From: Kordiimonadales bacterium IMCC3096
GTDB taxonomy: Bacteria > Pseudomonadota > Alphaproteobacteria > Minwuiales > Minwuiaceae
Direction of reading: 5' to 3'
Assembly (NCBI GenBank): GCA_016865035.1
Contig: CP018227.1
Location: 208,501-272,500, forward strand
Length of the DNA: 64,000 nt
Shown here: one piece after another, positions 25,079 through 35,514 of the stretch
How the letters are laid out: each line of letters opens with the position of its first letter
Numbering within the stretch: the stretch's first letter is position 1
The notes under the pieces: generated by a model
The model's input: only the letters and a program-made list of their open reading frames with translations
What the model was told of the DNA's origin: nothing
The model's database searches: none
Translations under genes and position numbers: made by a program

Positions 25079-27862
25079 ATGGCCGATCCGATCAGTTTCT
25101 CACTCGACGGAAAGACCGTTGTCGCCCGGGAAGGCGAGACCATCTGGGAGATTGCGAAGCGTGAAGGCACGCTGATCCCGCACCTCTGTCACGCCGACCA
25201 GCCGGGCTATCGCGCCGACGGCAACTGCCGCGCCTGCATGGTGGAGATCGACGGGGAACGCACCCTTGCCGCATCCTGCATCCGCACGCCGACAGACGGG
25301 ATGGTGGTGAAGACCGCAAGCGACCGGGCCACCAGCGCCCGAAAGTCGGTCATAGAGATGCTGCTGGCCGACCAGCCGGAACGGGAAAGCGCGCACGACC
25401 GCTCCTCCCACTTCTGGCAGATGGCGGACATGCAGGGCGTTTCGGAGAGCCGCTATCCGGCGCTGGAGCAGGACCGCGTTCCCCTGCTGGACGGCTCCCA
25501 CGTGGCGATGCGGGTCAACCTGGACGCCTGCATCCACTGCAATCTCTGCGTCCGCGCCTGCCGTGAGGTACAGGTCAATGACGTGATCGGCATGGCCTAC
25601 CGGGGCCATGACGCCGCGATCAGCTTCGACTTCGATGATCCGATGGGCAGCAGCACCTGCGTCGCCTGTGGTGAATGCGTGCAGGCCTGCCCCACCGGTG
25701 CCCTGATGCCCGCGACAGCCGTGGACGCGGCGGAGACCGGTGACTCCGCCGCCTACGATCGCGAAGTGAAGTCCGTCTGTCCCTATTGCGGTGTCGGCTG
25801 CCAGCTCAGTTTCAAGATCCGCGACGACAGGATTGCCTGGGTCGATGGTGTCGATGGTCCGGCCAACGAACAGCGGCTTTGCGTGAAGGGCCGTTTCGGT
25901 TTCGACTACGTCGATCACCCGCACCGGCTGACGAAACCGCTGATCCGCCGCGACGACGCCCCGGCGAAGGGGCTGAACGTCGATCCTGCCAATCTTGCCC
26001 CCCACTTCCGGGAAGCAAGCTGGGAGGAAGCGCTGGAACGCGCGGTCGGCGGCATGGCCAGCCTGCGCGACAGCAGCGGCGGGCAGGCAATCGCCGGATT
26101 CGGCTCCGCCAAGTGCTCCAACGAAGAGGCCTACCTGTTCCAGAAGCTGATCCGTCAGGGCTTCGGCCACAACAATGTCGATCACTGCACCCGGCTCTGC
26201 CACGCCTCTTCCGTTGCCGCGCTGATGGAGAATGTCGGTTCCGGCGCCGTGACCGCGACCTTCAACGAGATCGAGAACGCCGACTGCGCCATCGTCATCG
26301 GGGCCAACCCGGTGGAGAACCACCCCGTCGCCGCCACCTACTTCAAGCAGTTCGCCAAGCGCGGCGGCAAGCTGATCGTCATGGATCCGCGCGGTGTCGG
26401 TCTGGGCCGTCACGCCACCCACATGCTGCGGTTCCGCCCCGGTACCGACGTGTCGATGCTGAACGCGATCATGCATGTGATCGTGGAGGAGGAACTCTAC
26501 GACCGGCAGTACATCGACGGCTTCACGGAGAACTGGGACGCCATGAAGGCGCATCTGGCCGACTTCCCGCCGGAGAAGATGGCGGAGGTCTGTGGCGTCG
26601 ATGCCGAAACACTGCGCGCCGTGGCACGGGAATTCGCCAACGCGAAGGCGGGCATGATCTTCTGGGGCATGGGCATTTCCCAGCACATCCACGGCACCGA
26701 CAATTCCCGCTGCCTGATCTCGCTGGCGCTGATGTGCGGCCATGTGGGCCGCCCCGGATCGGGCCTGCATCCGCTGCGCGGGCAGAACAACGTGCAGGGT
26801 GCGTCAGATGCCGGTCTGATCCCGATGTTCCTGCCCGACTACCAGAGCGTCACGGATGACGGCGTGCGGTCGATGTTCAATGACATCTGGCAGAACGAGC
26901 GTGATTTCTCCGCCGAGAAGGGCCTGACGGTTGTCGAGATCATGGATGCCGTCCACGACGGGCAGATCCGGGGCATGTACATCATGGGCGAGAACCCGGC
27001 CATGTCGGACCCGGACGTCGAACACGCCCGCGCCGCACTGGCGAAGCTGGACCACCTGGTGGTGCAGGACATCTTCCTGACCGAGACCGGGAACTATGCC
27101 GACGTCATCCTGCCCGCGACCGCCTGGGCGGAAAAGGCGGGAACGGTGACCAACACCAATCGCCAGGTACAGCTTGGCCGCCCCGCTGTCGCGGCACCGG
27201 GGGAGGCCCGGCCGGACTGGTGGATCACCATCCAGATCGCGCGCGGACTCGGCCTCGACTGGACCTATGAGCACCCGCGTGACGTCTTCAACGAAATGAA
27301 ACGGTCGATGAAGTCGTTCGACAACATCACCTGGGAACGGCTGGAGGCAGAGGCGGCGGTGACCTATCCCAGCCTCAGCCCCGAGGATCCCGGCCAGCCC
27401 ATCGTCTTCGGCGACGGGTTCCCGCGTGCAGGGGGCCGTGCCCGTTTCACCCCCGCCAGCATCGTTGCACCGGATGAGGTTCCGGACAGCGCGTACCCGA
27501 TGGTGCTGATCACCGGGCGACAGCTGGAACACTGGCACACGGGGTCCATGACCCGCCGCACCGGTGTGCTGGACGGGCTGGAGCCGGAGGCGACCTGTTC
27601 GCTGAACCCGAAGACCATCCGCGACCTCGGCATCCAGCCGGGTGACATGGTGCGCCTGACCACCCGGCGCGGCAGCCTGACGGTGATGGCACGGGCGGAC
27701 CGGGCGGTGTCGGAGGGCAATGTCTTCATGCCCTTCGCCTTCGTCGAGGCGGCAGCAAACACGCTCACCAATCCGGCGCTGGACCCCTACGGAAAGATCC
27801 CGGAGTTCAAGTTCTCGGCCGTGCGTGTCGAAGCCGCGACGGAAACCGTCGCTGCGGAGTAG
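25079..27862 (+). CDS. Formate dehydrogenase catalytic (alpha) subunit, Mo/W-bis-MGD type
   Basis: The protein has 927 residues. The N-terminus is a NuoG-like [2Fe-2S] domain (cysteines in LCHADQPGYRADGNCRACMV). Two [4Fe-4S] clusters follow (CIHCNLCVRACREV and CVACGECVQACPTGAL), then the molybdopterin domain with its own cluster (VCPYCGVGC). The active-site Cys is at about 374 in HCTRLCHASS, so this is a Cys- not a selenocysteine-type enzyme. It oxidises formate to CO2 in the cytoplasm and may work in reverse. The start at ATG 25079 has GGGAG upstream. The tungsten-or-molybdenum choice cannot be read from sequence. The cofactor-insertion gene fdhD is not in the window. Confidence 0.95.
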   Translation: MADPISFSLDGKTVVAREGETIWEIAKREGTLIPHLCHADQPGYRADGNCRACMVEIDGERTLAASCIRTPTDGMVVKTASDRATSARKSVIEMLLADQPERESAHDRSSHFWQMADMQGVSESRYPALEQDRVPLLDGSHVAMRVNLDACIHCNLCVRACREVQVNDVIGMAYRGHDAAISFDFDDPMGSSTCVACGECVQACPTGALMPATAVDAAETGDSAAYDREVKSVCPYCGVGCQLSFKIRDDRIAWVDGVDGPANEQRLCVKGRFGFDYVDHPHRLTKPLIRRDDAPAKGLNVDPANLAPHFREASWEEALERAVGGMASLRDSSGGQAIAGFGSAKCSNEEAYLFQKLIRQGFGHNNVDHCTRLCHASSVAALMENVGSGAVTATFNEIENADCAIVIGANPVENHPVAATYFKQFAKRGGKLIVMDPRGVGLGRHATHMLRFRPGTDVSMLNAIMHVIVEEELYDRQYIDGFTENWDAMKAHLADFPPEKMAEVCGVDAETLRAVAREFANAKAGMIFWGMGISQHIHGTDNSRCLISLALMCGHVGRPGSGLHPLRGQNNVQGASDAGLIPMFLPDYQSVTDDGVRSMFNDIWQNERDFSAEKGLTVVEIMDAVHDGQIRGMYIMGENPAMSDPDVEHARAALAKLDHLVVQDIFLTETGNYADVILPATAWAEKAGTVTNTNRQVQLGRPAVAAPGEARPDWWITIQIARGLGLDWTYEHPRDVFNEMKRSMKSFDNITWERLEAEAAVTYPSLSPEDPGQPIVFGDGFPRAGGRARFTPASIVAPDEVPDSAYPMVLITGRQLEHWHTGSMTRRTGVLDGLEPEATCSLNPKTIRDLGIQPGDMVRLTTRRGSLTVMARADRAVSEGNVFMPFAFVEAAANTLTNPALDPYGKIPEFKFSAVRVEAATETVAAE

Positions 27863-27866
27863 GCCC

Positions 27867-27882
27867 CGGTCATCTTTGACCG
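27867..27882 (+). terminator. Small hairpin between formate dehydrogenase and fhs
   Basis: CGGTCA-TCTT-TGACCG is a perfect 6-bp stem just after the catalytic-subunit stop and 50 bases before fhs. It is too short for a strong terminator; it may attenuate read-through or protect a processed mRNA end. Confidence 0.35.
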
Positions 27883-27932
27883 TTAGACGGTATCTGCAGA
27901 CAGAAACCCCAGACACAGGGAGTCCGTGAGCG

Positions 27933-29609
27933 ATGGCCCACATGAGCGACATCGAAATTGCCCGCGCCGCCACCAAGCAGCCCATCCAGGCCGTCGGTGC
28001 CAAGCTGGACATCCCCACCGAGGCGCTGCTGCCCTACGGCCACGACAAGGCCAAGATCTCGCAGGACTTCATCGCTGCCCAGGCCGACAAGCCAAATGGC
28101 AAGCTGATCCTGGTCACCGCCGTGAACCCCACCCCTGCGGGTGAGGGCAAGACCACGACGACTGTCGGACTGGGCGATGGCCTGAACGCCATCGGCAAGC
28201 GCGCCGCGATCTGTATCCGCGAAGCCTCCCTCGGCCCCTGCTTCGGCATGAAGGGCGGTGCGGCTGGCGGCGGCTACGCCCAGGTGATCCCGATGGAGGA
28301 CATCAACCTCCATTTCACCGGCGACTTCCACGCCATCACCTCCGCGCACAACCTGCTGTCGGCCATGATCGACAACCATATCCACTGGGGCAACAGCCTG
28401 GGCATCGATGCCCGCCGCGTGGCCTGGCGCCGGGTGCTGGACATGAACGACCGCGCCCTGCGCGACGTGGTACTGAGCCTCGGCGGCATCGGCAACGGGT
28501 TCCCGCGCCAGAGCGGCTTCGACATCACCGTCGCCTCCGAGGTCATGGCGATCCTGTGCCTCGCCACCAATCTGGAAGACCTGCAGAAGCGGCTGGGTGA
28601 CATCATCATCGCCTACCGCCGCGACCGCACGCCGATCTACTGCCGTGACCTGAATGCGGATGGCGCCATGACGGTGCTGCTTAAGGATGCGATGCAGCCG
28701 AACCTGGTGCAGACGCTGGAGAACAATCCGGCCTTCGTGCATGGCGGCCCCTTTGCAAACATCGCCCACGGCTGCAACTCCGTCGCCGCGACCCAGACGG
28801 CGCTGAAGCTCGCCGACTATGTGGTGACGGAAGCCGGTTTCGGTGCCGACCTGGGCGCCGAGAAATTCATGAACATCAAGTGCCGCAAGGCCGGCCTGGC
28901 ACCGGACGCGGTTGTCATCGTCGCCACCGTGCGCGCCATGAAGATGAACGGCGGCGTCGCCAAGGATGATCTGGGTGCGGAGAACGTCGATGCGGTGAAG
29001 AAGGGCTGCGCCAATCTGGGTCGCCACATCGAGAACGTGAAGTCGTTCGGCGTGCCCGCTGTCGTCGCCATCAACCATTTCGTCGCCGACACGGATGCGG
29101 AGATCGAGGCGGTGAAGGCATTCGTCGAATCCATGGGTTCGGAAGCCATTGTCTGCCGTCACTGGGCCAACGGCTCCGCCGGCATCCTCGACCTGGCGCA
29201 CCGGGTGGTGGAGATCGCCGACAGCGGCATGTCCCAGTTCAGCCCGCTCTACCCCGACGAGATGCCGCTGTTCGAGAAGATCGAGACCATCGCCAAGCGC
29301 ATCTATCGCGCCGACGAGGTGCTGGCCGACAAGGCGATCCGCAACCAGTTGCGCAAGTGGGAAGCGGACGGCTATGGCCATCTGCCGGTCTGCATGGCGA
29401 AGACCCAGTACAGCTTCTCCACCGATCCGAACCTGCGTGGCGCACCGACCGGTCACTCCCTGCCCGTGCGGGAAGTGCGCCTGTCCGCCGGTGCCGGTTT
29501 CATCGTCGTCATCTGCGGTGAGGTCATGACCATGCCGGGCTTGCCGAAGGTTCCGGCAGCGGAGCAGATCATGCTGAACGACGCCGGGGACATCGAAGGC
29601 CTGTTCTGA
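27933..29609 (+). CDS. fhs: Formate-tetrahydrofolate ligase
   Basis: It makes 10-formyl-THF from formate, THF and ATP in the cytoplasm. The 558-residue length is normal. The ATP loop is [10 protein letters not shown] (67-76); further family blocks are [20 protein letters not shown] and [14 protein letters not shown]. The start is at the ATG at 27933, with an alternative ATG three codons later; GGGAG lies upstream. Next to formate dehydrogenase it gives formate two fates: oxidation to CO2 with NADH, or entry into the folate C1 pool, as in serine-cycle or purine metabolism. Confidence 0.97.
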   Translation: MAHMSDIEIARAATKQPIQAVGAKLDIPTEALLPYGHDKAKISQDFIAAQADKPNGKLILVTAVNPTPAGEGKTTTTVGLGDGLNAIGKRAAICIREASLGPCFGMKGGAAGGGYAQVIPMEDINLHFTGDFHAITSAHNLLSAMIDNHIHWGNSLGIDARRVAWRRVLDMNDRALRDVVLSLGGIGNGFPRQSGFDITVASEVMAILCLATNLEDLQKRLGDIIIAYRRDRTPIYCRDLNADGAMTVLLKDAMQPNLVQTLENNPAFVHGGPFANIAHGCNSVAATQTALKLADYVVTEAGFGADLGAEKFMNIKCRKAGLAPDAVVIVATVRAMKMNGGVAKDDLGAENVDAVKKGCANLGRHIENVKSFGVPAVVAINHFVADTDAEIEAVKAFVESMGSEAIVCRHWANGSAGILDLAHRVVEIADSGMSQFSPLYPDEMPLFEKIETIAKRIYRADEVLADKAIRNQLRKWEADGYGHLPVCMAKTQYSFSTDPNLRGAPTGHSLPVREVRLSAGAGFIVVICGEVMTMPGLPKVPAAEQIMLNDAGDIEGLF

Positions 29610-29651
29610 CCGCATCGTCCGCCAATGCTCCCGGCAGGTGGCTCACGGGCT

Positions 29652-29730
29652 TGACTGACGTCCCCACGGTGATAGGTCCTGTCCCACCCTGCACAGGGTG
29701 CGGGCCGGATCACGAGGGGGACGTCAGTCA
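29652..29730 (+). promoter_or_regulatory. Long structured leader of the ACR3-like gene (candidate cis-regulatory RNA)
   Basis: A perfect 14-bp outer stem, TGACTGACGTCCCC (29652-29665) with GGGGACGTCAGTCA (29717-29730), encloses three inner helices: GTGAT/ATCAC (29669-29673 / 29709-29713), GGTCC/GGGCC with one G-U pair (29675-29679 / 29702-29706) and CACCCTG/CAGGGTG (29685-29691 / 29694-29700). The stem ends 4 bases before the proposed ATG, and the only purine-rich ribosome binding site (GAGGGGGA) lies in its right arm, so folding would block translation. It could be a riboswitch, a protein-bound leader, or a terminator of fhs. I do not recognise an Rfam family. Confidence 0.55.
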
Positions 29731-29734
29731 GCCA

Positions 29735-30745
29735 ATGGGTATCTTCGAGAAGTTCCTGTCCCTCTGGATCGCGCTGGCAATGGTGGCCGGCATCCTGCTG
29801 GGCAATGTGACCCCCGGTCTGTTCGCGGCGATCGGCGCGGCAGAGGTGGCGAATGTCAATCTGGTGGTCGCCGTCCTGATCTGGGCGATGGTCTATCCCA
29901 TGATGGTCGGCGTCGATCCGAAGTCGTTGCGCGATGTCGCCCGACAGCCGCGCGGGCTGCTGATCACACTGGTGGTGAACTGGCTGGTCAAGCCGTTCAC
30001 CATGGCGTTGCTGGCCGTGCTGTTCTTCCAGCATGTCTTCGCACCCTGGATCCAGCCCGAGGACGCCATGCAGTACATCGCCGGGCTGATCCTGCTCGGG
30101 GCCGCCCCCTGCACGGCCATGGTGTTCGTCTGGTCGCAACTGACGCGCGGTGACGAGACCTACACGCTGCTGCAGGTATCCGTGAACGACCTGATCATGG
30201 TCGTCGCCTTCGCCCCCATCGTGGCGTTCCTGCTGGGTGTCACCGACATCACCGTCCCCTGGTCGACCCTGGTCCTGTCGGTCCTGCTGTTTATCGCGCT
30301 GCCGCTGGCCGCCGGACTGGTCACGCGTCGGAAACTGCGGACCCCGGCAAGGATCGAGGCGTTTCAGGCCCGGGTGAAACCCTTCTCCATCGTCGGCCTG
30401 ATCGTCACCGTGATGATCCTGTTCGGCCTGCAGGGGCAGGTGATCGTCTCCAGGCCGTTCGTCATCGTGCTGATCGCCGTGCCGATCATCCTGCAGAGCT
30501 ACAGCGTCTTCGCGATTGCCTATGCCGCAGCCTTCGCGCTGAAGGTGCCACACCGCATCGCCGCCCCCTGCGCCCTGATCGGGACATCGAACTTCTTCGA
30601 GCTTGCCGTCGCGGTCGCCATCAGCCTGTTCGGCCTGAACTCCGGCGCGGCCCTCGCGACCGTCGTCGGGGTACTGGTGGAGGTTCCGGTCATGCTGACC
30701 CTGGTGGCCTTCGCGAACCGGACGCGTGCCCGGTTCGCCCCCTGA
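29735..30745 (+). CDS. ACR3-family (arsenite-type) exporter of the bile acid:sodium symporter superfamily
   Basis: This membrane protein has about 336 residues and ten hydrophobic helices. The N-terminus [16 protein letters not shown] fits ACR3. The key blocks are [15 protein letters not shown], with the TM4 Cys conserved in ACR3 arsenite pumps, and [17 protein letters not shown], with the TM9 Glu, followed by [19 protein letters not shown]. The likely role is extrusion of arsenite or antimonite by proton antiport. No arsR, arsC or arsH is adjacent, so arsenic specificity rests on family similarity. Translation could also begin at TTG 29651, but the N-terminus it would add is not ACR3-like. 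Confidence 0.88.
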   Translation: MGIFEKFLSLWIALAMVAGILLGNVTPGLFAAIGAAEVANVNLVVAVLIWAMVYPMMVGVDPKSLRDVARQPRGLLITLVVNWLVKPFTMALLAVLFFQHVFAPWIQPEDAMQYIAGLILLGAAPCTAMVFVWSQLTRGDETYTLLQVSVNDLIMVVAFAPIVAFLLGVTDITVPWSTLVLSVLLFIALPLAAGLVTRRKLRTPARIEAFQARVKPFSIVGLIVTVMILFGLQGQVIVSRPFVIVLIAVPIILQSYSVFAIAYAAAFALKVPHRIAAPCALIGTSNFFELAVAVAISLFGLNSGAALATVVGVLVEVPVMLTLVAFANRTRARFAP

Positions 30746-30801
30746 TCCGACGCCCCGGGGACGGCAGCAGTCAACGACCGCGATTGCACCATTGGACTGG
30801 T

Positions 30802-31215
30802 CTAGCTCTTCTCTTCCGCTTCCATCTCCGCATAGACCTGCTTGATCAGCTTGATGGCGTGGTTCGCAGCCGGGACCCCGGCATAGACGGCGACATGCAG
30901 CATCGCCTCCCGGATGTCGTCCAGTGTCGCGCCGGTGTTGCGGGTTGCCTTCGCATGCAGGGTCAGTTCACCGTCCCGTCCCAGCGCCGCCAGGATCGAC
31001 AGGGTGACGATGGAGCGTTCACGCAGGCTGAAATGCGGCCGCGTCCAGAGGCCGCCCCACGCCGTCTCCGTGATGTAGTCCTGGAACTCCGCGTCCAGTT
31101 CCGTCGCAGCGGCCCGCGCCCGGTCCACATGGGCATCGCCGAGCACCTTGCGGCGGACGCTCATTCCGGCCTCGAAACGGTCACTGTTCTGCAGGGGATC
31201 GTCAGCCAAGGTCAT
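30802..31215 (-). CDS. pcaC: 4-carboxymuconolactone decarboxylase
   Basis: It converts 4-carboxymuconolactone to 3-oxoadipate enol-lactone in the protocatechuate branch of the beta-ketoadipate pathway. The protein has 137 residues, of the AhpD-like fold. Family blocks are FEAGMSVRRKVLGDAHVDRA, TRPHFSLRERSIVTL and ELTLHAKATRNTG; AHAVAYAG-type residues are represented by VAVYAGVPAANHA. The start overlaps the pcaD stop by 14 bases. pcaB, pcaG and pcaH are not in the window. Confidence 0.95.
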   Translation of the reverse strand: MTLADDPLQNSDRFEAGMSVRRKVLGDAHVDRARAAATELDAEFQDYITETAWGGLWTRPHFSLRERSIVTLSILAALGRDGELTLHAKATRNTGATLDDIREAMLHVAVYAGVPAANHAIKLIKQVYAEMEAEEKS

Positions 31216-31996
31216 TCTCCCGGAAGAAGGCGTCCATCAGCGCCAGTTGTTCGTCCGGGCGCTCGATGCAGGGCAGATGTCCCGCCCCCGCGATCACCGC
31301 GAACTGCGCCCCGTCGATGAGGTTCGCCAGCGCCTGCACCAGCTCCGGCGTCGTCGCCTTGTCCTCATCGCCGACGATGCACAGCGTCGGAACGGTCAGG
31401 GCGGATGTGGACCGGGTGAAATCCGTGTCACGGATCGCGGCGGAGGTGCCCGAATAGCCCGCCACGGGCGTCCGTTCGAACATGTTGCGATAGCCCTGAT
31501 AGGCGGCGTTCCCGGGCACCCGATAGGCGGAGGAGAACCAGCGCTCCATCACCCCATCCGTCATGACGGACAGTCCCTTGGTCTCCACCGTCTCGATCCG
31601 CCCGTTCCAGAGCGTGTCGTCCCCGATGATGTGGCCCGTGTCGCACAGCACCAGCCCGCGCACCAGATCGGGTCGGCTGGCCGCCAGTCCCTGCGCGATC
31701 ATGCCCCCGACCGACAGGCCGCAGATGATCGCCGAACGGACCCCCAGATGATCCAGCAATGCTGTCAGGTCACCTACGTGATCGGCCATCACGTAGGGGG
31801 CCGCCGGGGCCTCCGACAGGCCATGGCCGCGCTTGTCGCTGCGGATGCAGCGGAACCGTCCCTTCAGCCCCGCAACCACATCGTCCCAGATGCGGAAGTC
31901 CGTCCCCAGCGAGTTGGAGAAGGCAATGACCGGCAGGTCCGCCTCCCCCGTGTCGGCATAGTGCAGCACCACGCCATTCAGTCGCGCGAAGTTCAT
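31202..31996 (-). CDS. pcaD: 3-oxoadipate enol-lactonase
   Basis: This is an alpha/beta hydrolase of 264 residues that opens 3-oxoadipate enol-lactone to 3-oxoadipate. The nucleophile elbow is CGLSVGGMIAQ, the oxyanion region is AFSNSLGTDFRIWD, and the catalytic His is in IAGAGHLPCIERPD. The start is at ATG 31996 (MNFARLNG), with GGAGGAT upstream, not at the earlier in-frame start. It is the middle gene of pobA-pcaD-pcaC, all in one direction. Confidence 0.95.
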   Translation of the reverse strand: MNFARLNGVVLHYADTGEADLPVIAFSNSLGTDFRIWDDVVAGLKGRFRCIRSDKRGHGLSEAPAAPYVMADHVGDLTALLDHLGVRSAIICGLSVGGMIAQGLAASRPDLVRGLVLCDTGHIIGDDTLWNGRIETVETKGLSVMTDGVMERWFSSAYRVPGNAAYQGYRNMFERTPVAGYSGTSAAIRDTDFTRSTSALTVPTLCIVGDEDKATTPELVQALANLIDGAQFAVIAGAGHLPCIERPDEQLALMDAFFRENDLG

Positions 31997-32030
31997 CCCG
32001 GTATCCTCCCTCGGTCCCCCGACCCCGCCG

Positions 32031-33305
<1,275 letters not shown>

Positions 33306-33319
33306 TCAGGGGGAGTGCC

Positions 33320-33760
33320 ATGCTGCACGCGACGCAACGCATCCGGGTCGAGTGGGGTCATTGCGATCCGGCTCGCATCATCTTCAACCCGAACTACTAC
33401 ATCTGGATGGATCAGGGCACGCATGGCCTGCTGGAGGCGGCGGGTTTCCCCTTCGCGAAACTGACAGCCACACCCGATTTCAGGGGCTGTCCGCTGGTCG
33501 CGTCGGGCATGGATTTCCGCAGCCCCGCCTTCTACAGCGATGTGCTGCTGCTGACCACGTTCGTGGAGAGGTTCGGCACGAAGTCCTTCACGGTCCGCCA
33601 TCACTTCACCCGCGACGGGGATCTGCTGGCGGAGGGACATGAGGTGCGCGTCTGGGCCGTGAATGTCCCGGATGACCCGCGCGGCATGAAGGCAATTCCG
33701 GTTCCCGCCGATGTGCGTGCGATGCTGGAGCAGGAAGGCAGCATCGACGTGACGGCCTGA
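33320..33760 (+). CDS. Acyl-CoA thioesterase, 4-hydroxybenzoyl-CoA thioesterase family
   Basis: This hotdog-fold protein has 146 residues. RVEWGHCDPARIIFNPNYY contains the catalytic Asp of the Pseudomonas-type 4HBT subfamily (the WxxxDxxGxxxY-like block), and the C-terminal half has a typical beta sheet (KSFTVRHHFTRDGDLLAEGH). It is divergent from pobA, so a role in releasing 4-hydroxybenzoate from its CoA ester for PobA is a reasonable inference from context, not proof. The ATG is preceded by GGGGGAG. Confidence 0.85.
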   Translation: MLHATQRIRVEWGHCDPARIIFNPNYYIWMDQGTHGLLEAAGFPFAKLTATPDFRGCPLVASGMDFRSPAFYSDVLLLTTFVERFGTKSFTVRHHFTRDGDLLAEGHEVRVWAVNVPDDPRGMKAIPVPADVRAMLEQEGSIDVTA

Positions 33761-33833
33761 CAACCCGGCGATGGGCTTCACCCGGAGTCGGTGGTACGCT
33801 GGGACACGGCAACAGTTGGGGAGGATTTCGGCC

Positions 33834-34652
33834 ATGAACCGGCATCCGGTGCGTGAGATCACCCGAGAGGAACAGGAAACGTTCTGGGCGGAAGGCGTCA
33901 TCTGCCTGCGCGGCATGTTCGATCCCGACTGGATCACGCGCATGGGTCAGGCGGTCGATGCCGCCATTGCCACCCCCGGCCCGATGGCGCTGAACCTGGA
34001 TCAGGGCAAGGACGGACGCTTCCACGGCGACAGCTTCGTCTGGACCTGGCAGGACGATTTCCGGGCCTTCGTCTTCGACAGTCCGGCCGCCGAGATCGCG
34101 CAGCAGGTGCTGGGCGCGCGGGAACGCGTGACGCTGTTCTTCGACACCCTGCTGGTGAAGGAACCGGGTTCCCAGGCCCTCACCCCCTGGCACCATGACC
34201 AGCCGTACTGGCCCATCGACGGCGAACAGGTCTGCACGGTCTGGACACCCTTCGATCCCGTGACGCGCGATTCAGGGGCGGTCGAATATCTCATCGGTTC
34301 GCACCGCTGGGGACGGCGTTTCCAGCCAAAGAGCTTCACCGGTGACAGCCGCTATGGCGATACCATGGAGCCTGTGCCGGACATCGAGGCGGAGCGGGAT
34401 CAGCATAGCTTCCGCAGTTTCGAGACGGAGCCGGGTGACTGTCTGGTGCATCACGGCCTGATCCTGCATTCGGCACCGGGCAACAGCCGGGTCGACCGGC
34501 GGCGGCGGGCGCTGGCGGCGCGGTTCTGTGGCGACGATTGCACCTACCGGCCGGAGGGCAGTTTCCAGCCCCTGATCCGCGATCCGGGCATCCCCTCCGG
34601 CGCGCCGCTGGAGTGTGACCTGTTTCCGCGCGTCTGGCCGCGCGCCGCATGA
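33834..34652 (+). CDS. Phytanoyl-CoA dioxygenase (PhyH) family protein 1
   Basis: This Fe(II)/2-oxoglutarate-dependent oxygenase has 272 residues. The metal triad is visible as WHHDQPYWP (His-x-Asp) and a distal His in HHGLILHSAPGN, followed by the Arg that binds 2-oxoglutarate (VDRRRRALAARF). The fold is a double-stranded beta helix. The start is at ATG 33834 with GGGGAGG upstream. It is followed by a second PhyH gene after 19 bases. Substrates in this family range from acyl-CoAs to small metabolites and are not predictable. Confidence 0.88.
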   Translation: MNRHPVREITREEQETFWAEGVICLRGMFDPDWITRMGQAVDAAIATPGPMALNLDQGKDGRFHGDSFVWTWQDDFRAFVFDSPAAEIAQQVLGARERVTLFFDTLLVKEPGSQALTPWHHDQPYWPIDGEQVCTVWTPFDPVTRDSGAVEYLIGSHRWGRRFQPKSFTGDSRYGDTMEPVPDIEAERDQHSFRSFETEPGDCLVHHGLILHSAPGNSRVDRRRRALAARFCGDDCTYRPEGSFQPLIRDPGIPSGAPLECDLFPRVWPRAA

Positions 34653-34671
34653 AGACTTCAGGGAGCTGACC

Positions 34672-35514
34672 ATGGCGATGACCGACCTTCAGACAGAAAC
34701 ACCCCTGCCCGGCCCTCTGAGCGCGGCTGAGGTGCGGCATTATCAGGAACGTGGCTACGTCGTGCCCCAGGGATTCCGCATCGATCCTGACCGGCTTGAG
34801 CGGATGCGCGCGGATCTCGACCGGTTGATCGCCGACAATCCGCACCTGTCACCGGATGCCATGTTCTGCCCGCACATCCCTTCGCACGGACCACAGGCCC
34901 TGAAGGGGGCCGACACATGGATGGACCATGCCGCCATCCCCGAAGTGCTGGATGCCGTGGCGCAACTGATCGGCCCCGACATCCTGCTGTGGGGCACCAC
35001 GGTCTTTGGCAAACCGGCGCACTCCGGCAAGGAAACGCCCTGGCACCAGGACGGGCAGTACTGGCCCATCCGTCCCCTCGCCACCTGCTCCGTCTGGATC
35101 GCGATTGATCCGGCCACGTCGGAGAACGGGTGCCTGCGGGTGATCCCCGGCTCCCACCGGGACCAGCGCTTGCGTGGTCATGACCGCAACGACAGCGATG
35201 GCCTGACCCTGAACCAGCAACTGAAACCGGAAGAGTTCGACGAGGCGGAGGCGGTCGAGATCGAACTGGAGCCGGGGCAGATCTCGCTGCACGACGTCTA
35301 CATGGTGCATGGCTCCCGCCCCAACCGGTCCCCGCATCGCCGGGCGGGCTATGTGCTGCGCTTCATGCCCACCAGTTCCGTCTTCGACCGGCAGATCGGG
35401 GCCGAGATCGTGAAGCTGACAGGCGGTCAGGTCGATTTCGTCACCCGCCCCCTCTACCTGATGCGCGGGCAGGACATCAGCGGCCGGAACGACTTCTCGG
35501 TGGGCAAGCAATAG
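34672..35514 (+). CDS. Phytanoyl-CoA dioxygenase (PhyH) family protein 2
   Basis: The protein has 280 residues. The metal ligands are in WHQDGQYWPI (His-x-Asp) and SLHDVYMVHGSRPN, followed by the 2-oxoglutarate Arg in HRRAGYVLRF. It is related to the preceding gene but clearly diverged, so the pair may be an ancient duplication or act in sequence on one substrate. The start is at ATG 34672 (MAMTDLQT), with GGGAGC upstream. Its last base overlaps the GTG of ruvX. Confidence 0.87.
   Translation: MAMTDLQTETPLPGPLSAAEVRHYQERGYVVPQGFRIDPDRLERMRADLDRLIADNPHLSPDAMFCPHIPSHGPQALKGADTWMDHAAIPEVLDAVAQLIGPDILLWGTTVFGKPAHSGKETPWHQDGQYWPIRPLATCSVWIAIDPATSENGCLRVIPGSHRDQRLRGHDRNDSDGLTLNQQLKPEEFDEAEAVEIELEPGQISLHDVYMVHGSRPNRSPHRRAGYVLRFMPTSSVFDRQIGAEIVKLTGGQVDFVTRPLYLMRGQDISGRNDFSVGKQ

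Noticed and set aside
27870..29615. 581-residue open frame antisense to fhs
   Set aside because: The fhs reading has a P-loop and all family blocks. The antisense composition is typical of a shadow frame.
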